A stretch of 64,000 bases of DNA from Cyathus striatus (lineage: Eukaryota > Basidiomycota > Agaricomycetes > Agaricales > Nidulariaceae). The number at the start of each line of letters is the position of its first letter. The stretch's first letter is position 1. The DNA lies in contig JAOVFP010000006.1 of the NCBI GenBank assembly GCA_025738555.1, positions 1 to 64,000 of the forward strand, in the 5' to 3' direction. The notes below the pieces were generated by a model. The model made no database searches and was not told the DNA's origin. It was given only the letters and a program-made list of their open reading frames with translations. This document shows positions 12,655-25,099 of the stretch, one piece after another. The position numbers were made by a program, and so were the translations under genes.

Positions 12655-12682
12655 TGGGACTTGAACACAGGACCTCAGCACG
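12655..12682 (-). other. Lone tRNA T-arm / B-box-like site
   Basis: The minus strand reads 'cctgtgttcaagtcccag', an almost perfect Pol III B-box (GTTCAAGTCC) within a stem-loop of T-arm shape (7-base loop ttcaagt, four of five stem pairs). I found no A-box or acceptor partner at the expected distance on the minus strand, so this is not a complete tRNA gene. A tRNA-derived SINE remnant is the most likely explanation. Confidence 0.4.
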
Positions 12683-12689
12683 AATATAT

Positions 12690-13392
12690 GTAGCAACATC
12701 ACAAATAAATAAGCAACGTCACTTTCGGCAACGTCAAATCTAGGGCAACGTCAAAATCTGTGAGAGCCCATATTCTTCGAGAGTTTGAACTTGCGAAACC
12801 GAAAATATGGCGTGGATTAGCGAGGTCAGTCTGGGGTTTATACGGGGGTGCTCAACTTGACATTCTCAAGGTGGATGCATGATGACGGAACTCACAAAGA
12901 ATACTATAGCAGGTGGGGCCCGGGTCTTGGGAAAGAAGGAAAGGAAGTGTTGGTGCAGGAAGGGAGGAGGAGGAAGGAGGGAAGGAGAAAGTGAGAGGAA
13001 GGGTGGAGGATGAAGAAGAAGACAGAGAAGTAAGGTGCGCACGGACTCCGCACCGATTGTACTCTCTATCCAGGAAGAGAGGTTGTTTGGTAAGACAAAT
13101 AAAAAGAAGCCCAACTACAGCTTCAGTTCAGTTCGACTTATACATAGTATGTACGCAGCAGAAGTCTGAAGCTAAGCAGAGCCTATGAACTTTGCCTGAG
13201 ATCAAAATTAATTGGATCTAACAGTAAGATGTGTTGGAAATCAATGTCATTGATATAATGAAATCTCTATGTTTCAAAATTTTCAAGGCTCGATGTGAAC
13301 CTGAGTATACAAAGACTCGATAGCGCTTGATCAGCTTGATTTGGCTTTCTGTCTCTGTCAGCGCTCGATCTCGCCAGGATTTCACTGGGAGC
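12690..13392. other. No gene recognised; upstream flank of helicase copy A
   Basis: A purine-rich stretch (about 12930-13030) creates Glu/Arg-rich open frames of no evident origin. The sequence similarity shared with helicase copy B begins only at about 13393, so this flank is not part of the duplicated segment. Confidence 0.4.
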
Positions 13393-16300
13393 TTGAAACG
13401 TTTCTACAGTTAAAGGACATCCGTTCAACTTCCAATCACATGGTTGGATCGAGGCAGATGAACTTCATCCTCGGCGCCCTAGATAAGGCTTCGACTCAAC
13501 ATTAATGGGCATAACGAGGAGGCGGCATCATCTTCGTGCACTGCGGAAGAAGCGATGGTGTAATCAAGATCCACCTCGAGGATATATCATTGGATTGCTA
13601 AATACCAGAGCGGATGAACGACTGCGGAGGAAAGACATTCCTTCTCGCGTCCTGTCCCCACTGTCATGGCAGACGTTCGCCAAACATTTCTTCCAGTTCA
13701 CCCGCATAAGACTGCTATTGACACTACTGTCCCTGTGCGACAATACGCTCACAGACACGTCGGGGATGTATTTCGATCACTCATTCGCTCAACAGAAGAT
13801 TCCACGCACACGCCGGAGACCCGGCTACTATTGGCGTCTCTCTGCTGAGAAACAGCTCAGGTTTAGCAGAGCTTTGTGGCATTCTCCACCCTGGCTGAGA
13901 TTATCACTGTTTCAGTCGACCCTCTATCGTCCGATCCGCTCTCGATGCTTCTTTTCAAAAGCTCCCTAGCAGGACAGGTGTCCCTCAAATATCAGGATGC
14001 CTTGGGAGAGATACTAAAGCACGAAATGATTCTGGTGGGTTCACATGCCCCAGATAGCTATTTTGCTGCAGATGGCCTTTGGAGTTCGCGTGCGAGGCGT
14101 TGATCTCGGAGCATTACACTCCCCATCGACGTTTGCTCCTTGGCTTCCAGGGAAAGTTATATCTTCGAAGGTGTACCAAGCTGTCGATGCATACAAAGTA
14201 AATGAACTCTGGAGCGGTAACGAACAAGGGAACCACGACAGTATGTCTTCGTGCTTGGATATCAGCGAGGTATGATCTGTTAGGCCATAATGAACTACAT
14301 TTGCTTATTTGGAAGCTCAGGATTGGTGAATCGTGTACCGGAGATATTCGTAATGCGAAAAGATTGACACGAAGTTTCTCAATCTTGAGGTTAGTCCCTA
14401 CGCACCTGCTACTGTCATTTGTTTTGGCTATAATCTAATGCTTTTTTTAGGAGCTTCAGTGTCTCAGTACTCTTTGCGCAGAGACATACTTATTAGAGAT
14501 GGCGAAACCACGAGAAACTCCGAATGAGTTCAACAGTTTCAAAAGTTAAGAAGGGCGGAAACATGCAGTTAGAAAACTCTCGCTACCGCACGCGTGTCCG
14601 GCGAAGTGACCAGGTATGATAATTCGTTTATAATTGAAACTTTGCTCATGGATACGGTTGAATTTTTCATTGCAGACACAAGTTATCGTGATGAATGAAG
14701 CTGGGAAAGAGTACGTAGGACGTGCATGTACATACGCGAAAAGGGAAAATGACTACCATCCGCTCCATGGCCAAGACCTCGTTTGCTGGCACAGTGAAGT
14801 CTGTTCGTGTAGTTGGACAACAAGAGCCCACGAACTCGGAGAAGGCCCAAAGCGAATTGTTGCTCCTCCTGTTACAAGGAGAAAGGGAACTACGTACATC
14901 GACTTTCACCAGGACTTTGTGGTTTCCAAGATGGAAAACCGTTGAGCACGACCGTGATGCAGATTGCAGGAGACTTTGGAAAGGAGTTGTTATTTGAAAC
15001 CCGCTTAAATCCATCGCAAATGCAGGCTGCTGAGGCGATGGTTTCTCGGACACCGTTGGTGGTTACCCATGGTGCGTTTGTTTTATTCGTATAAAGCTGG
15101 TGAGAGATGATACTAGGAATATATTAGGTCCCCGGAACAGGGAAGACTACTACCATTGCCGCTGCCGCCAAGGTTTGGGAAGCCTGTAGTCAATCAGCAT
15201 GGATTGTAGCCCATTCGAACGTCGCCGTGAAAAATATTGCCGAGTCGCTCTTTAAGAGAGGAGTTAAGTTCACTCTTTTAGTTTCGAAGGAATTCTATGA
15301 AGAATGGTACAAAAATGATTCCCTGACATTCACATTTCTGATAATTTGCACAGGCATGAACATCTGTATGTCGATATAAAATCGAATTTGATTCGTTCCG
15401 ACGAGCTTCCCAAGGATAAGGTTGGAATGGAGCGCCTCTTCAAAGGATCATCAATTGTACTATCGACACTTAGTATGTTGTCCAACCCAGCCTTGGAAAT
15501 GAATGGGACATTCGACCTGGTTCCGGTTGAGCGCCTTGTAATCGACGAAGCTTCACAAATCCGCGTGTTCGAATACATGGTACATCTATCTTGTCGACCA
15601 CTTACCCTACAGCGATTGAGTATAAACTGTTTAGCACATATTTGTCAAGTTTCGAAAAGATCTTTTGAAAGTATGCTACTTTGGCGACCCTAAGCAACGT
15701 AAGCATTAAATTCTATAACCTTTTCTTCCTCCTCAGTATTTGGTTGTCAGTCCCACCGTACAATATTGAGAAGGCACCGGAGATGCAAACGATCTTTGAG
15801 TTAAAGCATATCATTAGTCGAGATACATCATTTTTCTTGGACACGCAATGTGCGTATTAGTTTGACATAATCTTGTCATGATGTCGCCGCACAGCCAGTG
15901 CTGATTACTGTTCGATACGACAGACCGAATGCCAATATGTCTTGGAGCATTCATCTCACAAGCGATCTACCAGTCAAAGTTAAAGTCTATCCACGAAATC
16001 AAGACATCTGATTGTTTGAAGTTTGTTGATGTTGGAGCTCATGGCGAAGAAACGAAGGAGGGTTTCAGTTGGAAGGTAAAGATGTTATGTTCTCAATCAC
16101 TCGGAAATGAACAATATCTTTCCAGAACCCCGGTGAAGCGCATATAGTTGTGGAACTAATTAAGACGTATTATCATGCCATAAAAACTTCTTGCGTCCTG
16201 TCGCCTTACGATGCACAACGTGCAGCGATCGAAAGGCAGCTGAAGGCAGAAGACTTGCCATGGGATAATGTCTACAACGTTGATAGCTTTCAAGGTACTA

Positions 16301-17168
16301 CACAATTATTATAGCTTGGTAATGTACTAATAGGGTTTTGAAATTAGGCAATGAAGCGGACTACGTAATCGTTTCTGTCGTTCGCTCAAATCAACCTGGA
16401 TTTTTGGTATCGAACAACAGAATGAATGTTCTCCTCACGCGGTGCCGAAAAGGCTTGATTATTGTCACTAATCGACATTTTCTAAATTATGGCGGGGCGA
16501 ACACCTTGCTTGGACGTCTTTCCCGTTACTGGGAAAATAAGGTTGGCACTTCCGTTTGGATTACTCGTCTGGAAATTCTAGACAATACTGCAACCCTTCC
16601 TGGAGTACCTGCTCCCAAAGCATCTCGCGGCGTGAAACCTCTCCAATCCCAAAATGGACACTCAAATTCACAACAGCATCCCGTAGAGGCACAACGTGCT
16701 GTCCACACCGCGTATCCAGTTTATTCTATGCCATTTTACCATGTACCAAACTATCCCCGTGTGCCCTTTGGCTGGCCTAGTAATCCGAATCACGTACAGG
16801 ATTTGTCGGCCTCCCGTCGGAGTTATGCCACTGCTGCTGCGAATCTTGGCCCCATGTGTGAAAAGGACTTCCCTTCCTTACCATTGGGCTCCGCGGATCA
16901 AAACAATGCTCATAATAGTGGATATTCAATATACAACAAACGAAACAATTTCAGCTCTAGGAACCCTAGTACGTTGGAACTTGGCGATAAATTCCAGGCT
17001 GTTACTGATCACCTGACACTATTTTTACCTGCCGCAGACCACTACCATTACAACCCCCCAATGACGAGGGCACCGGTTTCCCTCACTCCCATACATATGC
17101 AGCTGAATGGTAATCCGACGACAGGCAAAAGGCGAGAACGCAGAAGTAAGAAGAAGGCTCAACACTAA
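13393..17168 (+). pseudogene. UPF1-like SF1 helicase, copy A (frameshifted)
   Basis: This is a close copy of the gene at 25100-28896, with the same exon-intron layout, so it arose by DNA duplication and not retroposition. Downstream motifs are intact: Val-Ile-Asp-Glu-Ala-Ser (motif II, about 15540), Gly-Asp-Pro-Lys-Gln-Leu-Pro-Pro spliced across 15697/15777, Gln-Tyr-Arg-Met-Pro (motif IV), Asp-Ser-Phe-Gln-Gly (motif V) and Arg-Met-Asn-Val-Leu-Leu-Thr-Arg (motif VI). The front is damaged. Relative to copy B, exon 1 has about +2 near 13795-13815, +1 near 13872, +2 and +1 near 13940-13970, -2 near 14040 and +1 near 14228. Most telling is a 2-bp loss in the Walker A codons (about 15128-15140), which shifts frame inside the nucleotide-binding loop. 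An isolated C-terminal product from 16338 is possible but would lack ATPase motifs I-IV. Confidence 0.85.
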
Positions 17169-17290
17169 AATTCGTACCTTTCAGGGCCGGAACTAGTATT
17201 GCTTGTTAGGAGAATAAATACACCACCGTCCGCAAGGCTTTGCTTCTTTCTTGAATTCTATTTCCCATGTAAACACAGTTGTTTATCTAC
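17169..17290 (+). other. Helicase 3' flank shared by all copies
   Basis: The sequence following the stop ('gggccggaactagtattgct' onwards, to the 'tatttcccatgtaaacac' phrase) recurs after helicase B (28897-29010). It recurs again, diverged, at 35515-35640 where no helicase is left. It marks the junction between helicase genes and the repeat arrays. Confidence 0.75.
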
Positions 17291-19340
17291 ATTTCATTCA
17301 TGCACACAATTTTTATGTTAGCACTTTTTGCTCTTGGTAGCCTTGTTCTCGGGACTTCGAGTACAGTAACAGTGAGAGCTCTAAGTTCAAGCCCCCATTG
17401 AAATAGTCCTGGTGCACTATAAATACATACATTGTACCAATTGTACAAGACGTCCTATGTAGAACAGTGGTTGATCTAAATGTATTCTTGGTAATCCATG
17501 GATCTTTTTTTGCTCTCAGTGCCCTACGGGTTATCTATTTATGATGCTCTTCTACATGTGCCGAATTCATCCCTTGCCCCCATTCATATTGGTCTTTTTC
17601 TGTCGAGGTTGTGCTGAATACTTATTAGGTATCCTAGAACAGTGATTTATCTCGAACGCACTTAACCCGTGATTGGTTTTTGCTTCAGGTACCCTTATTG
17701 ACACGTACAATAATTACTGAACGTTAGTGTTCTTCGTCCGTCGACATTGTGGTGATGTGTTGTAAATGTACAGTAACGACTTTTTCCATCGCAAGTACGA
17801 GACATCCTAACGCAATGGGTTGACTATATAGTATGACACACTATCGGTACTTGCCGGAATTCGAAGTTTTTGCCCTGGTACCATTATTGACGAGTACAGA
17901 AGGCAGTGAGAGCATTTCCTTATATTATCCTCCGTCAAGGATGTGCTGAATACTTATGAGGTGTCCCTAGATTGTGATTTATCTAGAACACACCCTTGAT
18001 CCCAAAACCATAATGATTTTTTTGCTTCCGGTACCCTTATTAATGAGTACAATAATAGCTTGAAGTTGTACGTAGTCTTCGTCGGTTGAAATCATACCGA
18101 TTCAGATGCGCTGTAAATATATGATAAAAATATTCTTTTGATCTTACGAGGCGTACTAACACAATAGTCTATCCATGTAGGACGCTCTTCTATACTAGCT
18201 TGAGTTCAGATGTCTTTACCCTGGTACCCTTATTGTCGAGTACAGCAAGCGTTATGGTCTTCTTCTGTTGAAATTGGCATCATTCAATTTAAATATACAT
18301 ACATTATACGAGGCGCGATAGTTGTAGCCTTGTGCTAATGAGTTATGGTTTTCCGTTGAAATAGTCGTCGTTCACTATAAATATATAAGGCATCCTAGCA
18401 TAGTGGTTTATCTAGAATGCACTTAGACTCTTGCATAGTGACCGAATTAGATTTTTCCCCCTGGACCGTACCCTTATAAACGAGTACGTTAGTTGCTTGA
18501 AGTGTAGTCTTCGTCTGTTGACATTGTTCTAATGTATTATAAATACTTTCATCTTACGAAGCGTCCTAGAAAAATGGTTTAATTATGTAGGACACACCCC
18601 TTGCATGTTCACCTTAGTTTGCTTTTGCCCCAGTACTCTTGTCGTCAACTCTGAGGTACGACGAGTAGTGAGCACTTGTCTATTAAAATTAGAAATTGTA
18701 CACATACACTCTATATAGACATACATTGTATGAGGCGTCCTAGCATAGTCATTTATTTATCTACAGCGCACTCTTAGAATGTCGCCATATCCGTATCTTT
18801 TTTGCATCTGGTAACCTTATTGACAAGTAAATTAATTTCTGGAAGTATAGTCTTCATATGTCGGCGTTGTACTAATGTGTTGTAAATGTGCGTTACAGTA
18901 AAGACTTTCTTTTCATCTTATGGTGTCTTAACACAATAGTTTATCTATGCAGGACAAATTCTTCCAATGTTTTGTAATGTAGTTTTTGCTCATTATCACG
19001 GAGTCCAAGTACCAGAAGTCAAAACAAAATAAGCTATAGTCATATACTGACTATATAGAAAATGTCACATTGCATGATGTACTCAAATTAATGTACATGT
19101 ACTACAGAGGGGATTCATTGTATGAGGTCTTAGTCCAGATGCATAATAATTAAGACCAGTAATAACTGGTGCTTGCAAAGATCATATTTTGCTTACACTA
19201 TCTTTACTTATTGGTCTTCTTCTGCTGAAGACTTGCTGAATACTTACGAGGTGTCCTAGAACAGTGGTTATCTATAACACACATGTACCTGCATATCGAA
19301 ATCATAGTTATAATGGTTTTTTGCTTCCAGTATGAGTTTA
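17290..19340 (+). repeat. Array A of degenerate tRNA-like units (about 12 units)
   Basis: Units of roughly 140-200 bp repeat with the same internal order. First comes a 'cgtcctagcatagtgg' block followed by 'tttatctaggatgcactctt', then a 'ttttgccccggtaccctta' block, then 'gacgagtacagcaagca', then 'cttctgttgaaattgt', then 'tataaatatatacattatacg'. Unit starts are near 17440, 17630, 17800, 17960, 18150, 18390, 18560, 18735, 18920 and 19250. The first block fits a Pol III A-box (TRGYNNARYGG) and folds as CCTAG...CTAGG like a D-arm. About 45 bases on, some units carry 'ggaattcgaag' or 'gagttcggaag', near a B-box. No unit is a clean tRNA. The same units in the same order follow helicase B, so the array was duplicated with the gene. 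Confidence 0.75.
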
Positions 19341-20009
19341 TCAACGTTACGAAAATTTAATCAAAGTGAAATATTGTTGCAGTCATTATAAATTGTGGTT
19401 TAAGCAATAATTATATATTCACGTCTTGAGTACGCAGTAGTGTTAAACAATCGCCACCACTGCCCTCTCTAATAGTACTCCACCCGAAAGCCTCTAAAAC
19501 CTGCTTGATGGCGAGATACTTTACTTTATATTTTACTTATTGTCTCCTCATCATCTGTTTATATGATATTAGACATGTTTCATGATTGAATACACTAGTA
19601 CTTGCTGCTTTCAATATCAAATAATGCTACTTGAGAAATCTTGACATGTAGTTAAAAATGAATAAAAGTTTTTATTTAAGGAATTAATTATATTTTTATG
19701 TACTTGCACTTAGAAACACCCCAAGAATGGTAGACATAAAACTGAAGGCGCTGAACTGGCGCTGAATCTGTTGTCGAAGAGCGCATTTCCCACGCCTGGC
19801 TCACGGGTAGACGCCTGAACCAGTGGTGAACGCGCACCCAGCTCGGCGGACTAGCTGCGGGAGGTCACGTGCACGTGTGAAGATCCAATCGAGATATAAC
19901 AATCTACACAAGACTCCCATCCCCATTCCCCCCTCGCGGATTGTGCTCCTCTCTGCGGACTGTCCCACTGGAACATATCACCCCCAGTTACCAGCTACCC
20001 AGAAACAGA
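19341..20009. other. Unique spacer between array A and Kre9-like copy 1
   Basis: An AT-rich stretch (19340-19700), then GC-richer sequence. I see no counterpart of the 33340-33780 flank that lies between array and gene in the second unit, so the two duplicated units diverge here. Confidence 0.4.
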
Positions 20010-20985
20010 CCAAGAACCGAATCGGGTTGATTTTTATTCCCATCTTGCTTGGACTAGCACCACCATCAGCAGCAGCGTACGCCTCCCCTCCACTCTCAAG
20101 CTCGCAAGCTCATACGAGGAATAGGACAAGACTCTTGATTAGTGATTCTTTGGGCTCTCTCCCTCTTCTCTACGTGCTGACCCACTGCACTCAACATCGA
20201 TGGCACTCAAAAACCTCACGACGGAACGGTACACTAAGGATCTGTAGAGCATTATCGAGCTAGTGCTTCTGGTGAATTCCCTTTCCTTTTTTCAACCCCG
20301 TGCCGCTGAACAGCTTACTTCAACATCGACTTCCAAAACACACAAATACAATGGATCCAAGGCGGCTCGGACGCCAATCTCTTATCGTGGACTAAAGGCC
20401 TACTGGATAATATCAACAATTTCGATGTCTGTGGATGGGTTGATGCTTGTTTCGCGGAGTGGTATGATTTTTTCTTTGGTTTCTGTTTTTGGGGGTTTGG
20501 CGGGGTTTTTTTGGTGTTTTTGGCGGGGAAGAGGATGGGTGGGGGAGGGCATTGAGCGAGTCTGAGCTACCCACTGCCTGCTCCACACCTACCCCTGCGT
20601 CCCCATCTGCCTTCTTCCCCCATTCCCCTTGGTACTTTTGCTCAGAGCACCCTTGAATTGCAATTGCTCTCCTGCAATTGCTCCCTGCCTCGTTTTCCCC
20701 TTCCTCCACTACCTTTCGTTCTTTCTTTCATCATATGCTCCACCAGCCTACGGTGGGTGATGGGTGGTGATAATAGAGGTGAGTTGTGCTAGGTTGTGCT
20801 CTGCTTATCTACCCCGGCATTTGCGGTTTCATGCGATTTGCATTTCTTTCCTTTTGTTTTTGGAACTTATGCCCATGGCTTGTACTTTCCCACTTATGAT
20901 TGCCAACTTGCGATTGCCTTCGCGTGGTGTTTGCTCGGTGGAGGGGTGTCGGGTTGCGCTGGAGTTCTGCTGCGTTTGTGTTTGA
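20010..20985 (+). pseudogene. Kre9/Knh1-like GPI-anchored wall protein, copy 1 (truncated)
   Basis: The leader starting 'aagaaccgaatcgggttga' and the coding block Tyr-Phe-Asn-Ile-Asp ... Trp-Thr-Lys-Gly-Leu-Leu-Asp (about 20311-20425) match the intact minus-strand gene at 39298-41289. The signal-peptide exon is eroded (about 20235-20271). About 17 bases are missing after the Asn-Phe-Asp codons near 20428, so the Met-Ser-Val-Asp-Gly-Leu end continues in another frame. The third exon, with the rest of the domain and the GPI tail, is absent. Sequence at 20730-20985 corresponds to repeats that lie inside intron 2 of the intact copy, so the copy stops within that intron. Confidence 0.75.
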
Positions 20986-21938
20986 GTTAAATAGATGCGT
21001 CTCCGAGAAGGACGTAGAAGCAACTGTAGATCAAGTAAATAGCTTTCTTGCGTTGATATAGTATTTCCATTGTTCATTCCACTAAGTAGTTCATATTTCA
21101 TTCAAACATGAAGTTGGAAACGCGATATCTCATTGATATCCGAGTCTGTCTCGGTAGATAGTAAAGCTTAGCTGATCTAGTCCAAATTTTCTAGTTGAAA
21201 CATATCTTTTCACTTACTACATAGACCGTCTTTGGTTTGAAGAGGATGGGCTTGTCATCGTTGGGACTCTGAAGGGAAACGAAAGGGAAAACAAGTACAG
21301 TAAATGTCCGTAATGCGTAACAGTGCGTAACGCACTAGTAGTAGTAGGCGACCGGCCGGCTGAGCCCCTGAGCTGTCCGCGTGGCGCGCGGCTACCGATG
21401 TGACATGAATCACATGATGACATGAGCAAGCGCTAAACCTGGTTGCCAAGTTGAAACTTCGACTGGACTTTGACTCAAACTTTGCTCAAACCGATTCCTC
21501 TGGCTCTTCTCCAGCCTTTCAAGTCACACAATACCTTTATTATCAGGATAAAATTCAACTCTCCACCGTTAAGACTCTCAATTTAACACATACTCATTGC
21601 CATGCCCCGCACCCCGACACCGTGTAGAGCATGCATTCTGCCTGCATAGCAAAATGTAGGTTTCACTCATTTTTCATTTCCGTTCCTCATTGCGTCCACA
21701 TTGTCGATTACTAATAATTACCTCGTTCACTACCGTCTTCGTATATCTGTTGTACATCCGCTTTGAGAATACCAGCTTTGCATTTCTCCCAAACTCACTC
21801 TCTATTGCGAGTTCACTGGATCTGAAGGTTGGACAGATGCGCCAACCACTCGCATCATTTCTTTGTGTTGAGGATAGCCAAGCAAATATCCTCCTCCACA
21901 ACTGTTGACAAGAAAATGCATCATATGGGCTGAACCAG
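20986..21938. other. No gene recognised
   Basis: Mixed-composition sequence with short conflicting frames on both strands. No motif, terminal repeat or array unit was recognised up to the TIR element that starts at 21939. Confidence 0.35.
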
Positions 21939-23162
21939 CTAGCACGGTGCGGATCTGTGCTGATCTGTGTGTGTCTGAATGTTTTGAGAAAATCTGCGCC
22001 TTTCTGGGTAAATCTGTGCATTATATGTGCCAAGGACAGAGTTCGTAACTGCAATGATCGAGCCATTTACTTTCCCGTCATTTCCGTACCTTCATTGTAT
22101 ACATATCCTCGAGCTCCCCCTTCATCTTATTCTGTATATGTAATTCTCTACCTTCTCTACACTTTTGCTACACCTCAAAATGACCAATCGATTACACTTA
22201 TTTGCCCCTTTGCGTATTGCCAAACAACACGGTCCCACCTGGCCCATGCACACTACATCGTTCCTGTCAACTCTGTCCCCAGTTCGATACTCCCTTTCTT
22301 CCCCTCCTCCTCCTCCTCCTCTCTCCTTCTCCTGTCCTCCCTTTCCATCTTCTGCTTCCTCGTCTCTTTCTCCTACTTTCTTTCCCCCTTCTCCCCATCT
22401 GGTCCTGCGGCATATGGGAATGCGTGCAAGCCTACTATTTTTCTAGACTTTCACGCGCATGCGTTTTGACACCGTCCTATCGTAGGTCTGGAGACGCTCT
22501 CAATACGATGGACAAGCCAGTTCATAATCAGTGTATGTGATAACTCACCTCTCTCATGGTCTCTGTCTCATCATACACATGCATAGTAGGCTGAGCGGTA
22601 TCATGGAGTTTACCCTTGGCAGATGAGGTCGCTCAGGTTGCTCCTTTTTAAATAGCTGATTCTAGCCATTCTAATCGCGTATATTTACCACAGTTTATAT
22701 ATTTTAAATCCCCAAGTTGGCGCATATCATTGGCCCCTTCCCGCCCTCTGCTGTGTCTTGCTTCGTCTCCGATTGGTCTTCGACTTTGATTTAGGTACCT
22801 TGAAATTGTGCTAGGGTGGTCAACTGCCTTTATGTTCGATTTTTGGTTCTGTCGTGGAGTGGGTCGGATGGGAAGTGGCCACGTAGAATATAATTTAGGG
22901 TATATCTACATAACCATGTATTTATTGATAGAATAATAAATATAATGTTATTTTAATACAATTCAGATGAAATTCAGAACATCTCAGGGTGGCACAGACA
23001 GGTACGGAAGCCATTTTGCAATTGCACAAATCTGCACAGATACACTCAGAAATATTTCTGGAGAATGCTCAAAATCCGTGTCGGGCTGTGTTTGACCGCG
23101 CGGAAATATGACTCAACATTTCCGAGATCTTCACAGACACGCCCCGATCAGCACCGTGCTAG
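21939..23162. mobile_element. Candidate non-autonomous TIR DNA element (1.22 kb)
   Basis: The ends are inverted repeats: 'ctagcacggtgc' at 21939-21950 and its exact complement 'gcaccgtgctag' at 23151-23162. Similarity continues inward for about 30 bases (gatc, then a tctgtg phrase). Subterminal copies of 'atctgtgc' / 'gcacaga' lie inside both ends, as is usual for transposase-binding regions. I could not find a convincing target-site duplication. The interior holds a CT-rich stretch with a short (cct)n run (about 22295-22330) and no recognisable transposase. Confidence 0.55.
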
Positions 23163-25084
23163 TTTCCACTGGGCCGGGTATGTAACTGTTACAGCTGACA
23201 GTTTTAACTCACGGGCTACAACTACGTACACGAGTCCACACTCGATGGGTCTTATTCGATTAGGTTATAGAAGCAGATCGGAAGAAAAACCTCTTCTAAG
23301 CGCCCATAAAACATATTATTAAGCTTGGGAAGGTCTCACGGATCTTTATAAATTCAAAGTGTCAGTTATCGTAACAGAAATATCACGACGCTCGGGTACT
23401 CCCTGAGCGATTCCCGCCGGGTCGCACTGCAGCCAGCGCCCTTCCCTTAGTTCCCATACTGCTGAAAAGACAGATATATGCTCTGATGTTGCCCCGATGA
23501 GTCCAATCACTGTCATTCTACCTAATTAATATATCATCGGATGACATAGAACAGTTTTTGTGCTATTTATGATTCCTATAACTCTTAATTATGAGTATAA
23601 GAGTCAATTGTAGCAGTGTGTCTTTATGACGCCATGGTCATCCATGGCCCATAGTAAATTATAGTAAGTCTAATGCACTAGCACAAACACCCTGTGTTAA
23701 ATATAGGGAAATGTGAAAAACAAGTAGGACAGGGAGACAAGTAAGAAAGGAATAATACAGCTCGATAACAGTACAGTACCCGTGTAGTTTACCCTCTGAA
23801 GCAACTCAGAAGAATAGTGTATATCATGATGGTGATATAATGACATCAGCTAGTCATTGACAGTATGTACGAAATGTTTCTTACATTTTTTGAACGTCAG
23901 CGGTTTCTATTTCGTATCTTTCATTTACATATTTATACATGGTAGTGCCGTGATCTGACCCCTCGTGAACTTCGCATCCGTTAGTGTGAATTGCTTTGTT
24001 GTGTCAAACTCGAGGGTTTCACTTTCAGTCCTCTGCGAGACTTATGGGTCGATATCGCAGGCAACCCTGCTGAAAAGCTTGGGTTAATGCTAATAAATAG
24101 TACAGGGGCACTTATACTCTCCAGGAAATGATTTCCTCCATGTGCTCCAAATACCCAGGTCAATCTGTTATCTTTGCTCCCAACTAGGACTATTATGCAA
24201 TGGTTCTGTGGATAATGTCAGTTGGCTCGGGAGATATAGTGAATTTCATCGAGCTTTCGAGTCAACACTTTCTGCTTATTATTATACCTCACTCATTTTG
24301 TACTTTTATTCAGTTGGCTATCGGTTCCCAAGCGATGAAAAAATCTCCCCTACTAGAGCAGAATCTGATTATTGCACCGACTCGTTGGCACATTCTCCTC
24401 TGGAAATACGCATAATAATTCCATTTTGTGTATGCTCTAGCATTTAGCGGATTGCCCCTGGAAATGTTGAGAAGAACCCCCTTAGATCGATCTGAGCACA
24501 TAGAACATAAGTAGAATATATTATTTACCTCGTGTATGGTAATACTTGTGACAACAGCTGAATCGTGTGACATTGATTCATTGTGTGTGGTATCATATCT
24601 AGTTGCGTGCAGCTACTAGTACAGTACTTAAGTACTTTAAAATGAATAGAGGCAGTGTGTCTACTATGCAACGGTGTAATTATATGCATTTACGGTACTC
24701 GACACTATTCCTGTCATCGCCGTGACTATACTACCTTCATTAACTCCAACCGAAAATAAAAGTAAAGAAATCCCAAAGCGAAATAGGGTGAAAATTGGCG
24801 AAGAGCGTGAAACTTCAATATTTCAATGTTCAATGACAGCATTGAAAATGGCGGAGTAGCTGAGCACGCCTTGAGCGCATCAATATCCTGACTCGGAGTC
24901 ACACGCTTGATGCGTCTGTCACGCATAAGGGATTTTCCTATTGGCTGGAAGGTTTTATAATAAACGTACAGTTCGCATTCCGAAATGGGACGGAGGATCA
25001 TGCCTGAACCTAATCTAACAAGACCCATCGACTGTCCCCTCCTACGTACACTGAATAATATTGGAATTCTGCACAACGGAGCTC
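23163..25084. other. No gene recognised
   Basis: AT-rich sequence between the TIR element and helicase B. Frames at 24142-24447 and, on the other strand, 24726-25226 are open but show no motif, and the latter overlaps the helicase start. Homology to the copy A flank begins only at about 25098. Confidence 0.4.
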
Positions 25085-25099
25085 TTAGCTCAGTGACCC

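Noticed and set aside
17290..19340. Functional tRNA gene cluster
   Set aside because: No unit gives a full cloverleaf with anticodon arm and good B-box; units are too diverged and too widely spaced.
22165..22540. Pro/Leu/Ser-rich overlapping frames
   Set aside because: They are driven by the (cct)n stretch in the interior of a TIR element.
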